From Nectonema munidae (lineage: Eukaryota > Nematomorpha > Nectonematoida > Nectonematidae), in the NCBI GenBank assembly GCA_030549495.1, contig JAUIRK010000871.1:186001-250000 (forward strand): 64,000 nucleotides of DNA, given 5' to 3'. Positions 46,192-58,003 of this stretch are shown piece after piece. Numbering within the stretch: position 1 is the first letter of the stretch; each line of letters opens with the position of its first letter. Position numbers and translations under genes: made by a program. Under the pieces are notes generated by a model. The model saw only the letters and a program-made list of their open reading frames with translations. It ran no database searches and was not told the DNA's origin.

Positions 46192-46570
46192 CAGTGTTTC
46201 TCAAGCGGTGTTCCGCGTAACCCTGGGAAGAGAGTTAAGCGAAAAATAGTGAGATGAAATAAAGTATTTTTCACATTAAAGTTTACATGCTCTTATGAAT
46301 AGAAAATTTTTATCAGGTATCATAAAAGAGGAGTAAGGATCTTATGTAGAACTCGTATGTAGATTTTTTTCATCGGACTTTGTGTTTTAATTATGGTATA
46401 TTTTTTGCTGCATTTTTTTTGTTCGTTTAAACCAGAACATCTTTATTTTTGTCTTGAATCTAATTCCCTTTTTTCAATTTAAAACACTGTAAAAAAATGT
46501 ACAAGAAATTACTGGAAAAAATCAATATATTTCAATAGTTGCGCGAAGGTAAAAAGGTTGAGAAACGCTG
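46192..46570. mobile_element. Non-autonomous hAT element (MITE)
   Basis: The left end is CAGTGTTTCTCAAGCGGTG and the right end AAGGTTGAGAAACGCTG, inverted. Flanks TTCTACAG and TTCCATAC agree at 5 of 8, so it is old. No coding part. Confidence 0.72.
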
Positions 46571-47225
46571 TTCCATACTATGTGGATCAAATTGTAGAGC
46601 AAGGAGAAGTAATGCTTTTGGAACCTTTTGTTGTGGTTGAAAATATATTTAAGACAACATTGAATACAAAATAGATAATATTAATTATAATAAATCTTAT
46701 ATTGAAAAAATTTTGAGTAATTTTTTCTTCAAATCTTTCCTACATTTGTCCACCTTGCAGAAATATACCACAGGTAAAATCATTTGCCAATTACAATATT
46801 AATTTAGTGGTACATTGGAAAGAAATGATTAAGTATATTTTTTTCCTCATAAATTATATAATTTCAATTTACAAAATGAAGATATTAAGTAACTGAAAAA
46901 ATTAATAATTTAATCCTAAAGTCGATCTCAAAATATCTTCCCACGCTTAGGAATATGACAGCTGAGTTGTTCTCTCCATAAAAATAAAAAGAAGGTAACG
47001 TTTGAAGCTTGTTATCAATTAATCAAAATTTAGGAATCAACCTTGAAAATTGAATAGTGAAAAATAAGACACACTTTAATGAATACTAGCATCGATATAA
47101 CACAAATGCAAAAATAGCCGAATAAAAAATCCACTTCTATAGCATTTTTACTCAGGATGAAGCGTTCATTGAATTTTCATTGTACGACTCTCACAGTAAA
47201 AACTCGTAAAACTGAATGCAATGCC
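46571..47225. other. 3' flank of the CABIN1-like gene, no feature seen
   Basis: AT-rich with no frame or repeat that I can support. No clear AATAAA on the minus strand close to the stop at 47226. Confidence 0.35.
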
Positions 47226-50200
47226 TTAAAACTTCCTACTCCTACTTTGACAGAACTTGTACGCTTGTTCCAAACTCATAATGTCAGTGTGGGGATCAAG
47301 GCCTTGAATGATTAAACATAGATCAATTAAGTGCTTGTTAAGATCAGGTAGACAAATTTGATGTCGCTGAGCTAAATACGAAAGCTTGTAGGCGTCCAAG
47401 ATGTAGCCTGTTTTAACTTCTTGTGGCTTGGGAAGAATACAGGTATCTTTTTTATGAATCAACTCTTTAAAAATCAAGGATGAGTAGGTTAAAGCGATTG
47501 AAGCAATTTCAAGGCGATCATGCTCGTATATATAAGTTTTATCGCTGTCTGGACACTTGAACATGTTGATGATGATGTTACGGAGGGTACACAAGTCACC
47601 TTTACAATAAAGTATTTCCAATAAGAGTATCGCAGCTTTGAACATATGAAAGGGAAAACAGCCAGGTCGATCAACTTCTTCAACTGGAAGGCGCCAAATG
47701 TTATTAAACAAATTGTTCAATTTTTTATCGTAAAATAATCCTGGTCGTAATTTAGTCATATAAGGAGAAATGTGTGATATAGAAGGAGATAGAAAGAGAT
47801 CTGCTGCTTTTTTAAGATATTTAATTGGTGGAAAATGCATAAACAATTTAGCCAATTGGTAAAGGCTTTTGTAGTGATTGGGTAAACGATGAATACAAAG
47901 AAAGAAGCCATTGATACACAAATTTAAGATTTGTAATGATTTATTAGTGACGTAATGATTCAAATGTGTATTCGTGAAATCTGTTAGATTTTCAAAATTC
48001 TCTTCCTTGATAAGATTTTGTATGGAAGTCGAAGCAGAATCTCTATCAGAGCTCGATGGATTATATTTTTGCATACTTTGGAGTATGGATTCAAAATAAG
48101 GAATAAGATTAGGCTTTTCTTTCAATTTATTAGAGACAATGTTTTTAGAAATAAGTTTATAAACTCGATATTCTAATTCTAGCAGTTCAACTGATAAGGA
48201 TTGAGGATTGTGAAAATTTATTTTAAATTTTAAATATGGATGTTTACTTCTAATATGTTCAATAGCTTTAATATAGAAGTTAAGAGCTCCTTCTGGATAC
48301 TGTTCAGTTTTTTCACATATTTTTCCCTGCATGTAAAAGTACAACCACAGTTCCTCACTTTCTCCCCCGGACACTTTGTGGGCATTTTGGTACGCGTTCA
48401 AAGAGAGTTCTAGCATCTTGAGACTGTAGATAGCAAGAGCTTTAACGTCAACATCGCTAAGACTAAAAATTTTCCTCTTTTTCATCTTATGCGAAGCTGC
48501 AGTATGAAGCATATAAGCAATGGCACCAAACTCTACCCAAAGAGAAGTGCATTCAGCATTTAACTCAAGAGCCTTTTGATAGCAGCGTAAAACGGCATCT
48601 GACGTGTGATCAGTAAGTTCATACCTTGAAGGCTCCATGTTTGAAGTGGTGACTTTCTTAGTAGCAAACGATTTATAATCAAAGGATATGATGCGCAATT
48701 CGTGCTCAATTTGGGAACTTTTCACTAATGCAACGCCCGACCAAGAATTAAAGTTAGTGGGTTGAAGGGATAAGTGGATTGTGTAGTAGTAAAGTGCTTT
48801 ATCTGTTAGCATAACTTTGAAATAGTAATCCGCTATCAAATAGTATATTTCATTGATTATTGGCTCGTCAACTTCATTATTTTTTTCAAATTCCTGTAAA
48901 AATGTGTCCGATGTCATATCCCCCTTGATTAGCTTTCTTAGTTTATGCGTTAATTCGCTTCTATTTTTAGGCAACGTTAGGAATGGTATCATGTGCTCAA
49001 AAATTTCTTTGGTCTCGGAACTAATCGTATTTTCTTTATTCGCAAATGTTGGAAGCTTGAAGGGTTTTAGTAGATTGAATAATGGAGAAAAGTTTACGGC
49101 GGAAGATATCTTCAATCGATGAGAGTTGTGCTCAATCAAATTAACCTTACTTGATTTCCATTTTTTGTAGCATATATCATACATACAGAATAAGCACTGT
49201 TCCAACTGCTCCTTCAGCAACTCTGAGTAAAAAGTGTCATCACTATTGTCACTGACACCGTCATTAATGAAGGCAAGCGATTGAATTTCTTCATTGAAGG
49301 CCTGGATACACAGGTGCATAAACTTGCCGCTTTGGTGCATGCAGACTTCGTTTTCTCCTAAAAAAGCGTGAACATGCACCAAGTATTGCAAGTGAACCGG
49401 CATCATGGAGCGCAGAACACTCTCCTCACTACTCTGACAACTATTTTCCTGGTCGGTGTTGATAAAATGATTACTTTGTCGAAGATTCAGGACCATATTC
49501 TTAGTGGAGAGGAAGCTAGACTTGTATTTTATCATGTAAAATAAAATTCGATAAATGCTTAGATTCACTAAAATTTTATTAAGACAGCCTCCAGATCCAA
49601 CATCAACATCATGGAACAATTTGTGGAAAAGTTTCTCGATCAAGACATCCAAGTTGATGACATGGGAAAAAACATCACTTTCCTCTTGTATTAAATTTAG
49701 GAAAGTTTCCAAAATTTTGTCAATCTGTTTGTTGAAGTAGGATATGGTGAATGAATTTTTAGAAGCGGATTTTCGTAAAAACAGCAAATAATTGATATTT
49801 TCTTCTATCAAAGTACAAAGTATATCGACTTTTTTCTTTGTGTCTTTGCACTTTGCAATCATAGAAATCTGTTGAGTGAATTCTGAATTTAAAACATCTT
49901 TAATTTCATCATAACTCATTAAATGAAAACTAATATTGAAAAAAGATGACAAAGGATTCAACTGTGTAATTTTAGTTACCAATTCTTCTTTTAGATCAGG
50001 AATGGGTTCAATAGAGTTGAATATTTGGGATACCAAAATAGAATCTATCTTGGGAAAATTTTCTAGTGATACTTGCTTAAAACAAAGACAGTGAGACAGT
50101 TCAAGTTTGATATCTTTACCAAACTTAAGACGATAAAATTTAAATGTTTCAAGCAATGCTAATTTGAAGGTATCGTAGTGACAATTATTTTGATTAAACA

Positions 50201-51545
50201 CGCTTATTTGAAGACGGACAAAGAAGTATCTTAGAATTTGTTTATATTCTTCATCAGTTTCATCGATTTCATTGAGAAGCGCTAAACTGTCCAAAAACTG
50301 AATATCTTCGGTGAAAACAGTTACTGCTTCACATTGCGCCAAATTATTAGCTTTGAATAATTTAAATGGTAGAAAAGTATACTGGGCGTCAAAAGAGTCC
50401 TTGCTAAATAAGCACGAATAGGAAAAATGGTCGACTTGCATTTCAATGACATTGAGAATAAGATTGAAATTGGTCGTTCTCTGAATGTCATAGCGATCAC
50501 AAAAATACTTTCGGCACTTCCTATACCCAGAAACAAAGTCACACGAAAAAGACAAACTACAATCGCTAGCATCATTTTCAGTTATGAAACGCAGAAGGTT
50601 GTACAAGATCTCTATTATCACATTATTATTATTCCTTTTCAGGAACTTGACAAACTTCTCAAGTATCACAGACTCTTTTTCAAAGGTAGCCGTCAGTATT
50701 CGCTGACCTGGAGAACTTTCATCGCTCTTGCGCAGCAACTGCATAGGAAGCAGAAGTTTGGTGAGCTTTTCGCGCAAGCAGGACAACTTTCCAATGCTTG
50801 TACTGCTTTGATTGTATTCGGAGACGTTTTGCACGCGAGCAGAGCGCCTCTTCACAACGTACTCCTCGCTCTCGCTCTTTCTTTTCCCTTTTTTGCAGAA
50901 GGGGAGTATGACTTCGCATTCGTCTGCATAGACAGGAGTGATTTCATTAAAGGCAGTGCTCTCACGCAAACTAGCATCAACCTTCTGTGTTCTTGAAATC
51001 CAAATATCAAGGCATATGCACGTGATGTAAAGTGACCTTGTAGTTTCCTCGTCTGAGTCCACTTTGTGCATTGTATCAACGAGAACTGCTAAGAATGAAG
51101 AAATGGAACTCCTGGACTGCCGAAATACAGGCAGTTGGTACGATTCAAGTGTATCTTTGTTATAACTTTCGCGACACAGATATTGATGTCGGTGGTAAAG
51201 CGACAGCATTTTTTCACTCTCAACAGTCATACTATTTTCTTCCTTTTCTTGCAGGATGTCAGAGCACACAAAAATATCCTTTATTTGCGTAGTGAGTGAC
51301 GGATCTAATTGGCCAATGAGATGAGATATCGCTATTGATCTAGGTGATATGCCAAAGTTGTCAACGTAAAATGTAATATGTAGTAAACAGGCACTGAAAT
51401 TGCCAATAATGAAGCTAGTCTTAATGCATTGATTTAGGATCAATTCGTTGTATGGTTCATCTGCTAATCCACGAGCAAATTTCAAATAACTTTCTATAAA
51501 ATTTTCTCCTTTAAAACTTTTTAGCCCATTTTCATAATACTCCAT
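47226..51545 (-). CDS. CABIN1: Calcineurin-binding protein CABIN1-like (HIRA-complex TPR scaffold)
   Basis: In vertebrates CABIN1 binds calcineurin and MEF2 and is a subunit of the HIRA-UBN1-CABIN1 histone H3.3 chaperone in the nucleus. This 1439-codon frame has the family's layout. TPR-like helices lie at residues 1-60. A basic block KKGKRKSESEEYVVKRRSARVQ lies near 215-236, where vertebrate CABIN1 has KRRSARV. A central TPR pair lies near 898-1010 (LIADYYFKVMLTDKALYYY, FNSWSGVALVKSSQIEHEL, VLRCYQKALELNAECTSLW). Later come ELWLYFYMQGKICEKTEQ and CFPFHMFKAAILLLEILY. Human CABIN1 is about 2220 residues, and the C-terminal MEF2-binding part has no counterpart here. It is one open exon with ATG at 51543-51545. 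Confidence 0.9.
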   Translation of the reverse strand: MEYYENGLKSFKGENFIESYLKFARGLADEPYNELILNQCIKTSFIIGNFSACLLHITFYVDNFGISPRSIAISHLIGQLDPSLTTQIKDIFVCSDILQEKEENSMTVESEKMLSLYHRHQYLCRESYNKDTLESYQLPVFRQSRSSISSFLAVLVDTMHKVDSDEETTRSLYITCICLDIWISRTQKVDASLRESTAFNEITPVYADECEVILPFCKKGKRKSESEEYVVKRRSARVQNVSEYNQSSTSIGKLSCLREKLTKLLLPMQLLRKSDESSPGQRILTATFEKESVILEKFVKFLKRNNNNVIIEILYNLLRFITENDASDCSLSFSCDFVSGYRKCRKYFCDRYDIQRTTNFNLILNVIEMQVDHFSYSCLFSKDSFDAQYTFLPFKLFKANNLAQCEAVTVFTEDIQFLDSLALLNEIDETDEEYKQILRYFFVRLQISVFNQNNCHYDTFKLALLETFKFYRLKFGKDIKLELSHCLCFKQVSLENFPKIDSILVSQIFNSIEPIPDLKEELVTKITQLNPLSSFFNISFHLMSYDEIKDVLNSEFTQQISMIAKCKDTKKKVDILCTLIEENINYLLFLRKSASKNSFTISYFNKQIDKILETFLNLIQEESDVFSHVINLDVLIEKLFHKLFHDVDVGSGGCLNKILVNLSIYRILFYMIKYKSSFLSTKNMVLNLRQSNHFINTDQENSCQSSEESVLRSMMPVHLQYLVHVHAFLGENEVCMHQSGKFMHLCIQAFNEEIQSLAFINDGVSDNSDDTFYSELLKEQLEQCLFCMYDICYKKWKSSKVNLIEHNSHRLKISSAVNFSPLFNLLKPFKLPTFANKENTISSETKEIFEHMIPFLTLPKNRSELTHKLRKLIKGDMTSDTFLQEFEKNNEVDEPIINEIYYLIADYYFKVMLTDKALYYYTIHLSLQPTNFNSWSGVALVKSSQIEHELRIISFDYKSFATKKVTTSNMEPSRYELTDHTSDAVLRCYQKALELNAECTSLWVEFGAIAYMLHTAASHKMKKRKIFSLSDVDVKALAIYSLKMLELSLNAYQNAHKVSGGESEELWLYFYMQGKICEKTEQYPEGALNFYIKAIEHIRSKHPYLKFKINFHNPQSLSVELLELEYRVYKLISKNIVSNKLKEKPNLIPYFESILQSMQKYNPSSSDRDSASTSIQNLIKEENFENLTDFTNTHLNHYVTNKSLQILNLCINGFFLCIHRLPNHYKSLYQLAKLFMHFPPIKYLKKAADLFLSPSISHISPYMTKLRPGLFYDKKLNNLFNNIWRLPVEEVDRPGCFPFHMFKAAILLLEILYCKGDLCTLRNIIINMFKCPDSDKTYIYEHDRLEIASIALTYSSLIFKELIHKKDTCILPKPQEVKTGYILDAYKLSYLAQRHQICLPDLNKHLIDLCLIIQGLDPHTDIMSLEQAYKFCQSRSRKF

Positions 51546-51732
51546 TTATTTGTTTCTTTTATGATTATATTAAAAATCGATGCTTTTTTAAGATTAAGTG
51601 AACGCTAATAAAATAGATGCAAAATAATTAACAATTTACCATATTTGTCATAAAATTATGAAGAACAAATTTTATATAATAACAAATCTGTAACTAGCGA
51701 GATCATAAATAAATAGAATATAATTCGTTTAT

Positions 51733-52051
51733 CAGGGATCGGCAAACTTTTTTTACCCGTCGACCCCTTCATAGAACATTTGTCTTCACATCGACCCCCA
51801 CCCCACATAGAAATGTTTCATAAAAGCATTAATCAATGTTAACAATTAAGAGAGAAATAGAAACCAAAAATGTTTCATATATCCTACACTATACAATGTG
51901 CTAAACTATGTTTTAAAAGAAAAAGGAGATTTATTACTACTATAAAATAAAAAAAGCATAGAAAAATTTGGTAGGTTTTTCTATCTTATCGACTCCTAAA
52001 GATCTACTATGGACCCCCAGGAGTCGATATCGACCACTTTGCCGACCCCTA
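51733..52051. mobile_element. Non-autonomous hAT element (MITE)
   Basis: The left end is CAGGGATCGGCAAACTTT with CGACCCC; the right end is CGACCACTTTGCCGACCCCTA. GTTTAT is found on both sides (51727-51732, 52052-52057), consistent with a worn 8-bp duplication whose exact phase I cannot fix. It sits about 190 nt upstream of the CABIN1-like start codon. Confidence 0.75.
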
Positions 52052-52129
52052 GTTTATAGCGAAGTCGACTACAACCAGTCCCGTCTCTGGACTTCCACAA
52101 CAGGAGAGGGAGGGGGAGGTGATATATAT

Positions 52130-52475
52130 ATACCAGTTCTAATTTCTCCTTTTTCAATTATAAATTGTCTTTTTTCAATTCTAGTTTGTCTTTTTTAGTT
52201 CTAAATTGTATTTTTTTCAATTATAGTTTGTCTTTTTTACTTCAAAATTGTCTTTTTTCAATTATAGTTTGTCTTTTTTAGTTCTACATTGTCTTTTTTA
52301 AATTCTAGTTTGTCTTTTTTCAATTCTAAATTTTCTTTTTAAGTCCTAAATTGCTTTTTTTTCCATTTTAATTTGTATTTTAGAAGGAGCGTTTAGAATT
52401 TAAAAAAGACAAATTAGGATTGAAAAAAGATAATTTAGAACTAAAAAAAGAAAATTTAGAAGTAAAAATGGTATA
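52130..52475. repeat. AT-rich tandem repeat with inverted arm
   Basis: From about 52138 units of about 20 bp of the type TTGTCTTTTTTCAATTCTA recur to about 52385, alternating CAATTATAG, AGTTCTAAA and similar. From 52395 to 52470 the reverse complement appears (AAAAAAGACAAATTAGGATT). The whole could fold into a long imperfect hairpin. Confidence 0.75.
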
Positions 52476-53091
52476 TTTTAAATGTTCTTTTTATTTAACA
52501 AAAAATTGCAATAAAAACATTAACTTTATAGTTTTAGATTTGTGTTCATCAACTTCAAGAATATTTTTTTCCAAAATTCAAAATTCAGTTCCATTTACGT
52601 CTAATGTCTACAGAAATATTTTTGAAATTTAAATAAAATATCTGTTTTTATGCCAAATGGAAGATGCTGGTTTCATTTTTAGACTCAGGTTTGGCATTTA
52701 TGGTTTTAAAACATCTGAAAGCATCAATCATATTTGGGGTTTACTTCTAGATACTCTCTTCAAAAATATTTCCAAAAAAATAAAATCTCTTTCAAATAAA
52801 TTATCTGTTTTTATAGCAAATCGACTATGCTTGTTTTATTTCTGTACTCTATTTTGGCTAATACGGTTAAAAAATATCTCAAAGTGGCAATTCAATTAGT
52901 AATGTATGCCTGAAAATCAGTTCTGTAAAAAAAATTTCGAAAAATCGTTGTATATTAGTTATATAGTAAAAATATACTTTTTTTTGTATAAACAGTTATT
53001 TTGTAGGTTTTTTGTTTGTAGATGGCGTTAATAGAAAAGTTTTAAATGTTAAATATTTTTGTAAAAAAACATTACTTTATTTGAAATTAGT

Positions 53092-53412
53092 CTACTTGCA
53101 ATCAGGGCACAATACAGAGGAATGTAGCTTACATAAAAAGGCATTAACACTTTTCGCATTGTCTTGTCGTTTTATTTTTCCTCGAAGTACAAAAATGACA
53201 GGATGCTCTTTTTTTTTATTCAGAGGTTCTTGGCTTGTGTGAGGTTGTACTTGCGAAAATCCGTAAAAAGATAAAAGATTCTTTATGCTTGTTGGTAATT
53301 CAACTATGGAAGCTCGAACTTTGATACTTTCTTCTGCTAAAGTGAATGCAAGCTTCTTTATAAATAGTTTTGACAGGTATGATTGATTTTCATAAAAAAT
53401 GAATATCACCAC
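53092..53412 (-). pseudogene. piggyBac transposase C-terminal fragment (probable)
   Basis: Minus-strand frame with LIKKLAFTLAEE-like helix text, then an end KRQDNAKSVNAFLCKLHSSV followed by LCPDCK, resembling the zinc-binding tail of piggyBac/PGBD proteins. A right border GGGTTAA at about 53854-53860 has the TTAA-CCC form and lies on the expected 5' side. The catalytic core is missing. Confidence 0.5.
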
Positions 53413-53750
53413 TCAATTTAGCATACTTAAAAATGGGTATATATGTGTAAAAAGCTTTATATAATTATTTAGATAAAAAGTTTCTTTTTTGAGATGAGCT
53501 ATTGTATGTAAATCAATTTTTTGACAGGTTTGATTGATTTTCATAAAAAAAATTAATATCACTACTGAATTCAGCATGCTTGAAAATGGGTATATATGTG
53601 TAAAAAACTTTATATAATTATTTAGATAAAAAGTTCCTTTTTGAGATGAGATGTCAAATATAAATCAATTTTTTGACAGGTTTGATTGATTTTGATAAAA
53701 AATGAACATCACTGAATTTAGCATAGTTGAAATATATATGTAACATTAAA
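53370..53750. repeat. Tandem repeat, about 151-bp unit, about 2.5 copies
   Basis: TTGACAGGTWTGATTGATTT starts at 53370, 53521 and 53673. The units also share GGGTATATATGTGTAAAAA and TTTAGATAAAAAGTT. The third unit is shortened. The array overlaps the 5' part of the piggyBac-like frame and may have grown from it. Confidence 0.85.
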
Positions 53751-54166
53751 AATATTTATAAAAACTTATTAATATCTGAGAAAAATAGGGGGGGGGGCAC
53801 TTTATGCCCCCCTCCCACAAGCACTTGAGCGGACAAATTTAGCCCAGCACTAATGGGGTTAAGTATATAAAATTCCATTAAAAAGGAAAGCAGACCATCA
53901 GTCCTAAAAATTCTGACCTTCAAGGGATAAAAAATTCGGCTTTTTCATTTACTAACATTGTATCCCCAAAAAAGGAGTTAACATAACTCAAAATATGATT
54001 TGATCATCTTTTTATATGTAAACCATGTTTTAATTACGAGGTATTTTTCATATTTATTTTTTTATGTAATAAAAAAAATTTGTTCTTGTTTCATGTTTAA
54101 AAAATCTAGCAACACTAAAATATTGGTTCAATCTTTTGATAAATCAAAATATGCATTACCTATGAA

Positions 54167-56618
54167 TATGGGTGCACCAGATTGTGAAATTTACTATCAT
54201 AGGTTTGATAGTTTAAGAATGTCCGGCCGAGTAAGGGGGCCTGATATCGATCATATATTTTACCAACAGTGTTTGACTTTGATGTTTTGAGTTTTGTAAC
54301 CACATTACGTTCATAATAGTACTTAACTGAATGAGTAATGAGTATGCTATTTAATTCTAGCATTAAAAAAACAAATTTTTTAAATTTTGATAATTAGTTG
54401 GTCTCCTATATAAAATTCCCATCATCATCACTCTTGCTTAATTTGTAGCGTGGGGAATGCCATACTACACTCAAATACACACGCAATGATATTACTGCCA
54501 TACCTCTCTTTTTCATCAGTCGCGTACACAGAAATAAGCGCTTGCTCATTTATCAGTCGCATATACATAAACACAACGTGCATGCAAACATTTTTGACAC
54601 GAAACAAATATATGTTGCGTTCTTTTCCTTTATATATAAGAAGTAATCTTGAAAGTTAATTCACTCCATTTTGGTCTTTGGTAAATTGTTGACAGCGATG
54701 TCGAGCTTCATCTGGAGCCTTTTCAAAATTAATGATTAATCCGATCACTCTGCACAGTGTATGGTTTGTAATAAAAAAATAAGTGGTAGTGGGAAGCGTA
54801 AGTCATTCAGCACGACACTTTTGCACAACCACGCGAAAATTTTGCATAATAAAGAATACCAGGATGCCAAGAAGAATCCTCTGAAGAATATGATGTATCC
54901 AAGATGACCCCAGGAAGGAAAAGAAAAATCGACCAGTTGTCATTACAGGAAACGTTCGACAAAAGGAAGTTGTGGAACATTAATGATGTTAGAGCTAAAA
55001 AAAATTCACAAAAAAATTCTTCTCGCGATTGCATTGGATAACCAGCCTTTCATCATGGCTGAAGATGACGGCCTTATTGGTTTTATGACCCATTTATAGG
55101 CACAGTATGTCATACCTAGCCTAAGATTCTTCGCTGAGAACGTTTTTCCAGGCATCTATGAAGAACTACGAAAAAATGTTGCAACTGAGCTCGCAAAAGT
55201 TGGTCATGTTAGCTTCACATCTGACATCTGGACATGTTCATCATTCTATGAAACGTCGATGTCTCTCTCTGCTCACTAGATCACTGCGGAATATGTACGG
55301 AAAAATGCAGTTCTACATGCGTCCCACTTTAACGATACACATACAGGTGTGAACATTGCTGACAAGCTCAAGAACATATGGGGGTCTTGGAATATAGATG
55401 CTCAAAGAAGACTTATACTCGTTAGAGATGGTGTAGAAAACATGTTTCTTGGAAGTAATCTGTCTGAGATCGAGCCTATTTACTGCTCAATACAGATCAT
55501 TCAACTCATCATAAGAGATGCCATTCTCTCTCAAAAACCTGTGGAAGATGTGTTAGTGAAAAGCCGTAGATGGGCCACGTTGACCATTTTCACAAAGTCT
55601 GCAGTGAATTCAAGGCCATCAAGCTGCAGACTGGAAGTGAAATGGTAAAGGAACCACTACTACTAGTGCAGGATATTCCGAATCGTTGAAAAAGTGCATA
55701 CCATATGCTGAAGCGGCTCCAAAAGCTAAAGAAGCATGTGCAGCTTTACTTCTCTGATCATGATGAGCTGCCAAATTTTTCTTCCTCTGAGTGGCAAATT
55801 ATAGAACAAGTTGTCACCATCCTTCAGCCTCCAGCTTACTGTTGAAATGAGTGCCGAATTATGCTCTCTATCCACTGTTATCCCAAATGTAAACACTCTG
55901 GCAAGATACCTTGAAAAGGACACTGACAAAGAACGCATCAAAATGACAAGGCGGAGACTTCTGTCTGCGTTCCATGCTAGGTTCTTCTGTGCTTCTAGTT
56001 CTGGTATTGATATCATAACGACTCAGTTATATGTTCTACCAAGAGTACTTGACCTTCAGAGTACAATTTTTGAACCACAAGGCACATGAGAAGACTTTGT
56101 TCCTTGGCAAACTATTCCAGCACCACAGCCTTCATACTGTTAGGTGGAGACAGTTGATGAAGCTGCTCACCTTGGTTGTCCCGGTGAAGAAGTACCTGGA
56201 GGTAGAAGCCAGGATGACTTCATGGCGTGGTTCCAAGAAATTGTTAGATCTTAAGAGGCAAATATAACAATGACTATCCTCAAGAAAGATATCGTAGATG
56301 AGGCAGGCAGCCAGCGAAGTCGAGCTCTAACTCCACACCCCACTGCTCGAAAGAAACAAATGATTTTTGAGAAATACACACAGCACTGTTACCAAAAATA
56401 GGAGAGATCTCCTGTTTCTTCACCATAATGGAAGATACAAATATACTTCTCTATTAAATATTAATCAGATATTATTCCTATCATTTTCAAGGTAATTGTT
56501 TATTTTGGTTTGTTTTATAATTATCCGGCCGGATACGAGAAGTATCCTGTGTTGATGCTGAATAATCGTCAGTATGCAACAGGGTATCCCGCCGGATAGA
56601 CTATTCAGTGCACCCCTA
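54167..56618 (+). mobile_element. BED-finger hAT transposon, heavily broken
   Basis: The left end is TATGGGTGCACCAGATTG, the right end inverted is TAGGGGTGCACTGAATAG. Flanks CCTATGAA (54159-54166) and CCAATGAA (56619-56626) match at 7 of 8. Coding text on the plus strand starts near 54695 (MSSFIWSLFKIND), then a BED finger (CMVCNKKISGSGKRKSFS ... HNHAKILH). Next come YVIPSLRFFAENVFPGIYEEL and GHVSFTSDIWTCSSFYETS, the hAT catalytic region (about 55107-55260). C-terminal parts near 55350-55650 and 55811-56270 are in changing frames, with at least four stops. It resembles ZBED4/ZBED6-type transposases. Confidence 0.85.
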
Positions 56619-57384
56619 CCAATGAATTGACATTAAAAGGTTAAAAAGTCTTTTTGGTGTAACGATAATACTAAGAGTATTTTGCAAAATAAGAATATAT
56701 ATTATATAACACTAGTATAGGATTACCAGGTATTACAATTTTACCGTCGCAACGGAATCAGGGAAGATTTAGAAAAGGCGAAGCTTTTCATTTTCTATTT
56801 TTCTAGTTCCCAAAAAGAAGTATGGAAAATGAGCTCTAAATATGATTTTTTTAGTGTAAAATACTCATCTTTTAATTTTTATGTAATTTTGATATTAATT
56901 AATTTTGTAAGGAATATTACATTTTGTTCTTAGCTATTTTGAAGATCAATTTGTACCGGTTTGATACAATAAAATAGTATGGGAATAATAAACTCCGCAC
57001 ACTTTTCAAATGATAAAAATACTGCTCATTCATTAGCATATAAATCAAGAACAGTTTAAGGGCAGAAGCTTGATGCAATCGAATTTTAGAGCGATATAAT
57101 TATATCAGTCCAACAGAACCTTTCTTTGCATATTCTTTATTCCTCCCTTGTTTCATGTCTTGTTATATTTCACCTACCCATTGCTCTTTCCCTTGGTTAA
57201 AATCATGCAAGCTGCTTTATGACCTTTTGCGTTTCCCTGAATTAAATCTATGAATTGACATGTTTCCTTAAAAATGAAATATATTTAACCTTATGGAAAT
57301 TTTTCATGGTTGAGAAATAACATAAAACTTTTTCTGAAAGGATTATAATAAAGTGGTGGTCATAGTGCCAATCTAGTTAGAAAG

Positions 57385-57550
57385 GTTAGATCCATTATAT
57401 GGGGCCGAAGTAAGGTTGCTTGGATACTGATATTCGATAATTCAAGGTCTTGGTTTCGATCCCTCATCAAGCCTCCTTTCTTCATAGCTCGATACAAGCG
57501 GCGCAAATGTGCCTTCTCGATGAAAACACCCTACGGTACTTTTACCTTTA
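57385..57550 (+). mobile_element. tRNA-derived SINE, copy B
   Basis: It reads GATAATTCAAGGTCTTGG, TTTCGATCCC (B-box with one change), GATACAAGCGGCGCAAATG, AAAACACCCTACGGTAC and a TTTTACC tail. It matches copy A closely through the body. Confidence 0.8.
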
Positions 57551-58003
57551 TAACGATGGTCATATAAGATGTATTCAGCTAGATTCGTTATAACACACAC
57601 CATTTATAAGACGGGTTCGTGACTTAGAGGCAGCCATCGCAGTTATAAAGGATCCCTTGTGTAGTGTTAAAAGATAAACAATATGGCAAATTGTTATATT
57701 TTATGCTAGAAATTAGCACATATGCGACAAAAAATTCCACTCTTTTATTCGCATAAAATGGTTTTGAAAAATACTCTCAATTTACATATTTAAACTAAAA
57801 CTTAAGAAATTAAACTAAATTCGCCTTCATAATTAAAATAAATTACAAATACTATAATATAATTCATTTTAAATTGAATATAAACTTAGTTTAATTCAAC
57901 TCAATTAATAAAGTTATCCTTAGGTATCAAAACTAAGTTTCAGAACCAACTTTATTTCAATTTAAAGGGGACGGCGATGTTTGATTCTTATAAGCATGCA
58001 ATT

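Noticed and set aside
50427-50996. 189-codon plus-strand frame
   Set aside because: It is antisense to the CABIN1-like coding region and has no domain; a shadow frame.
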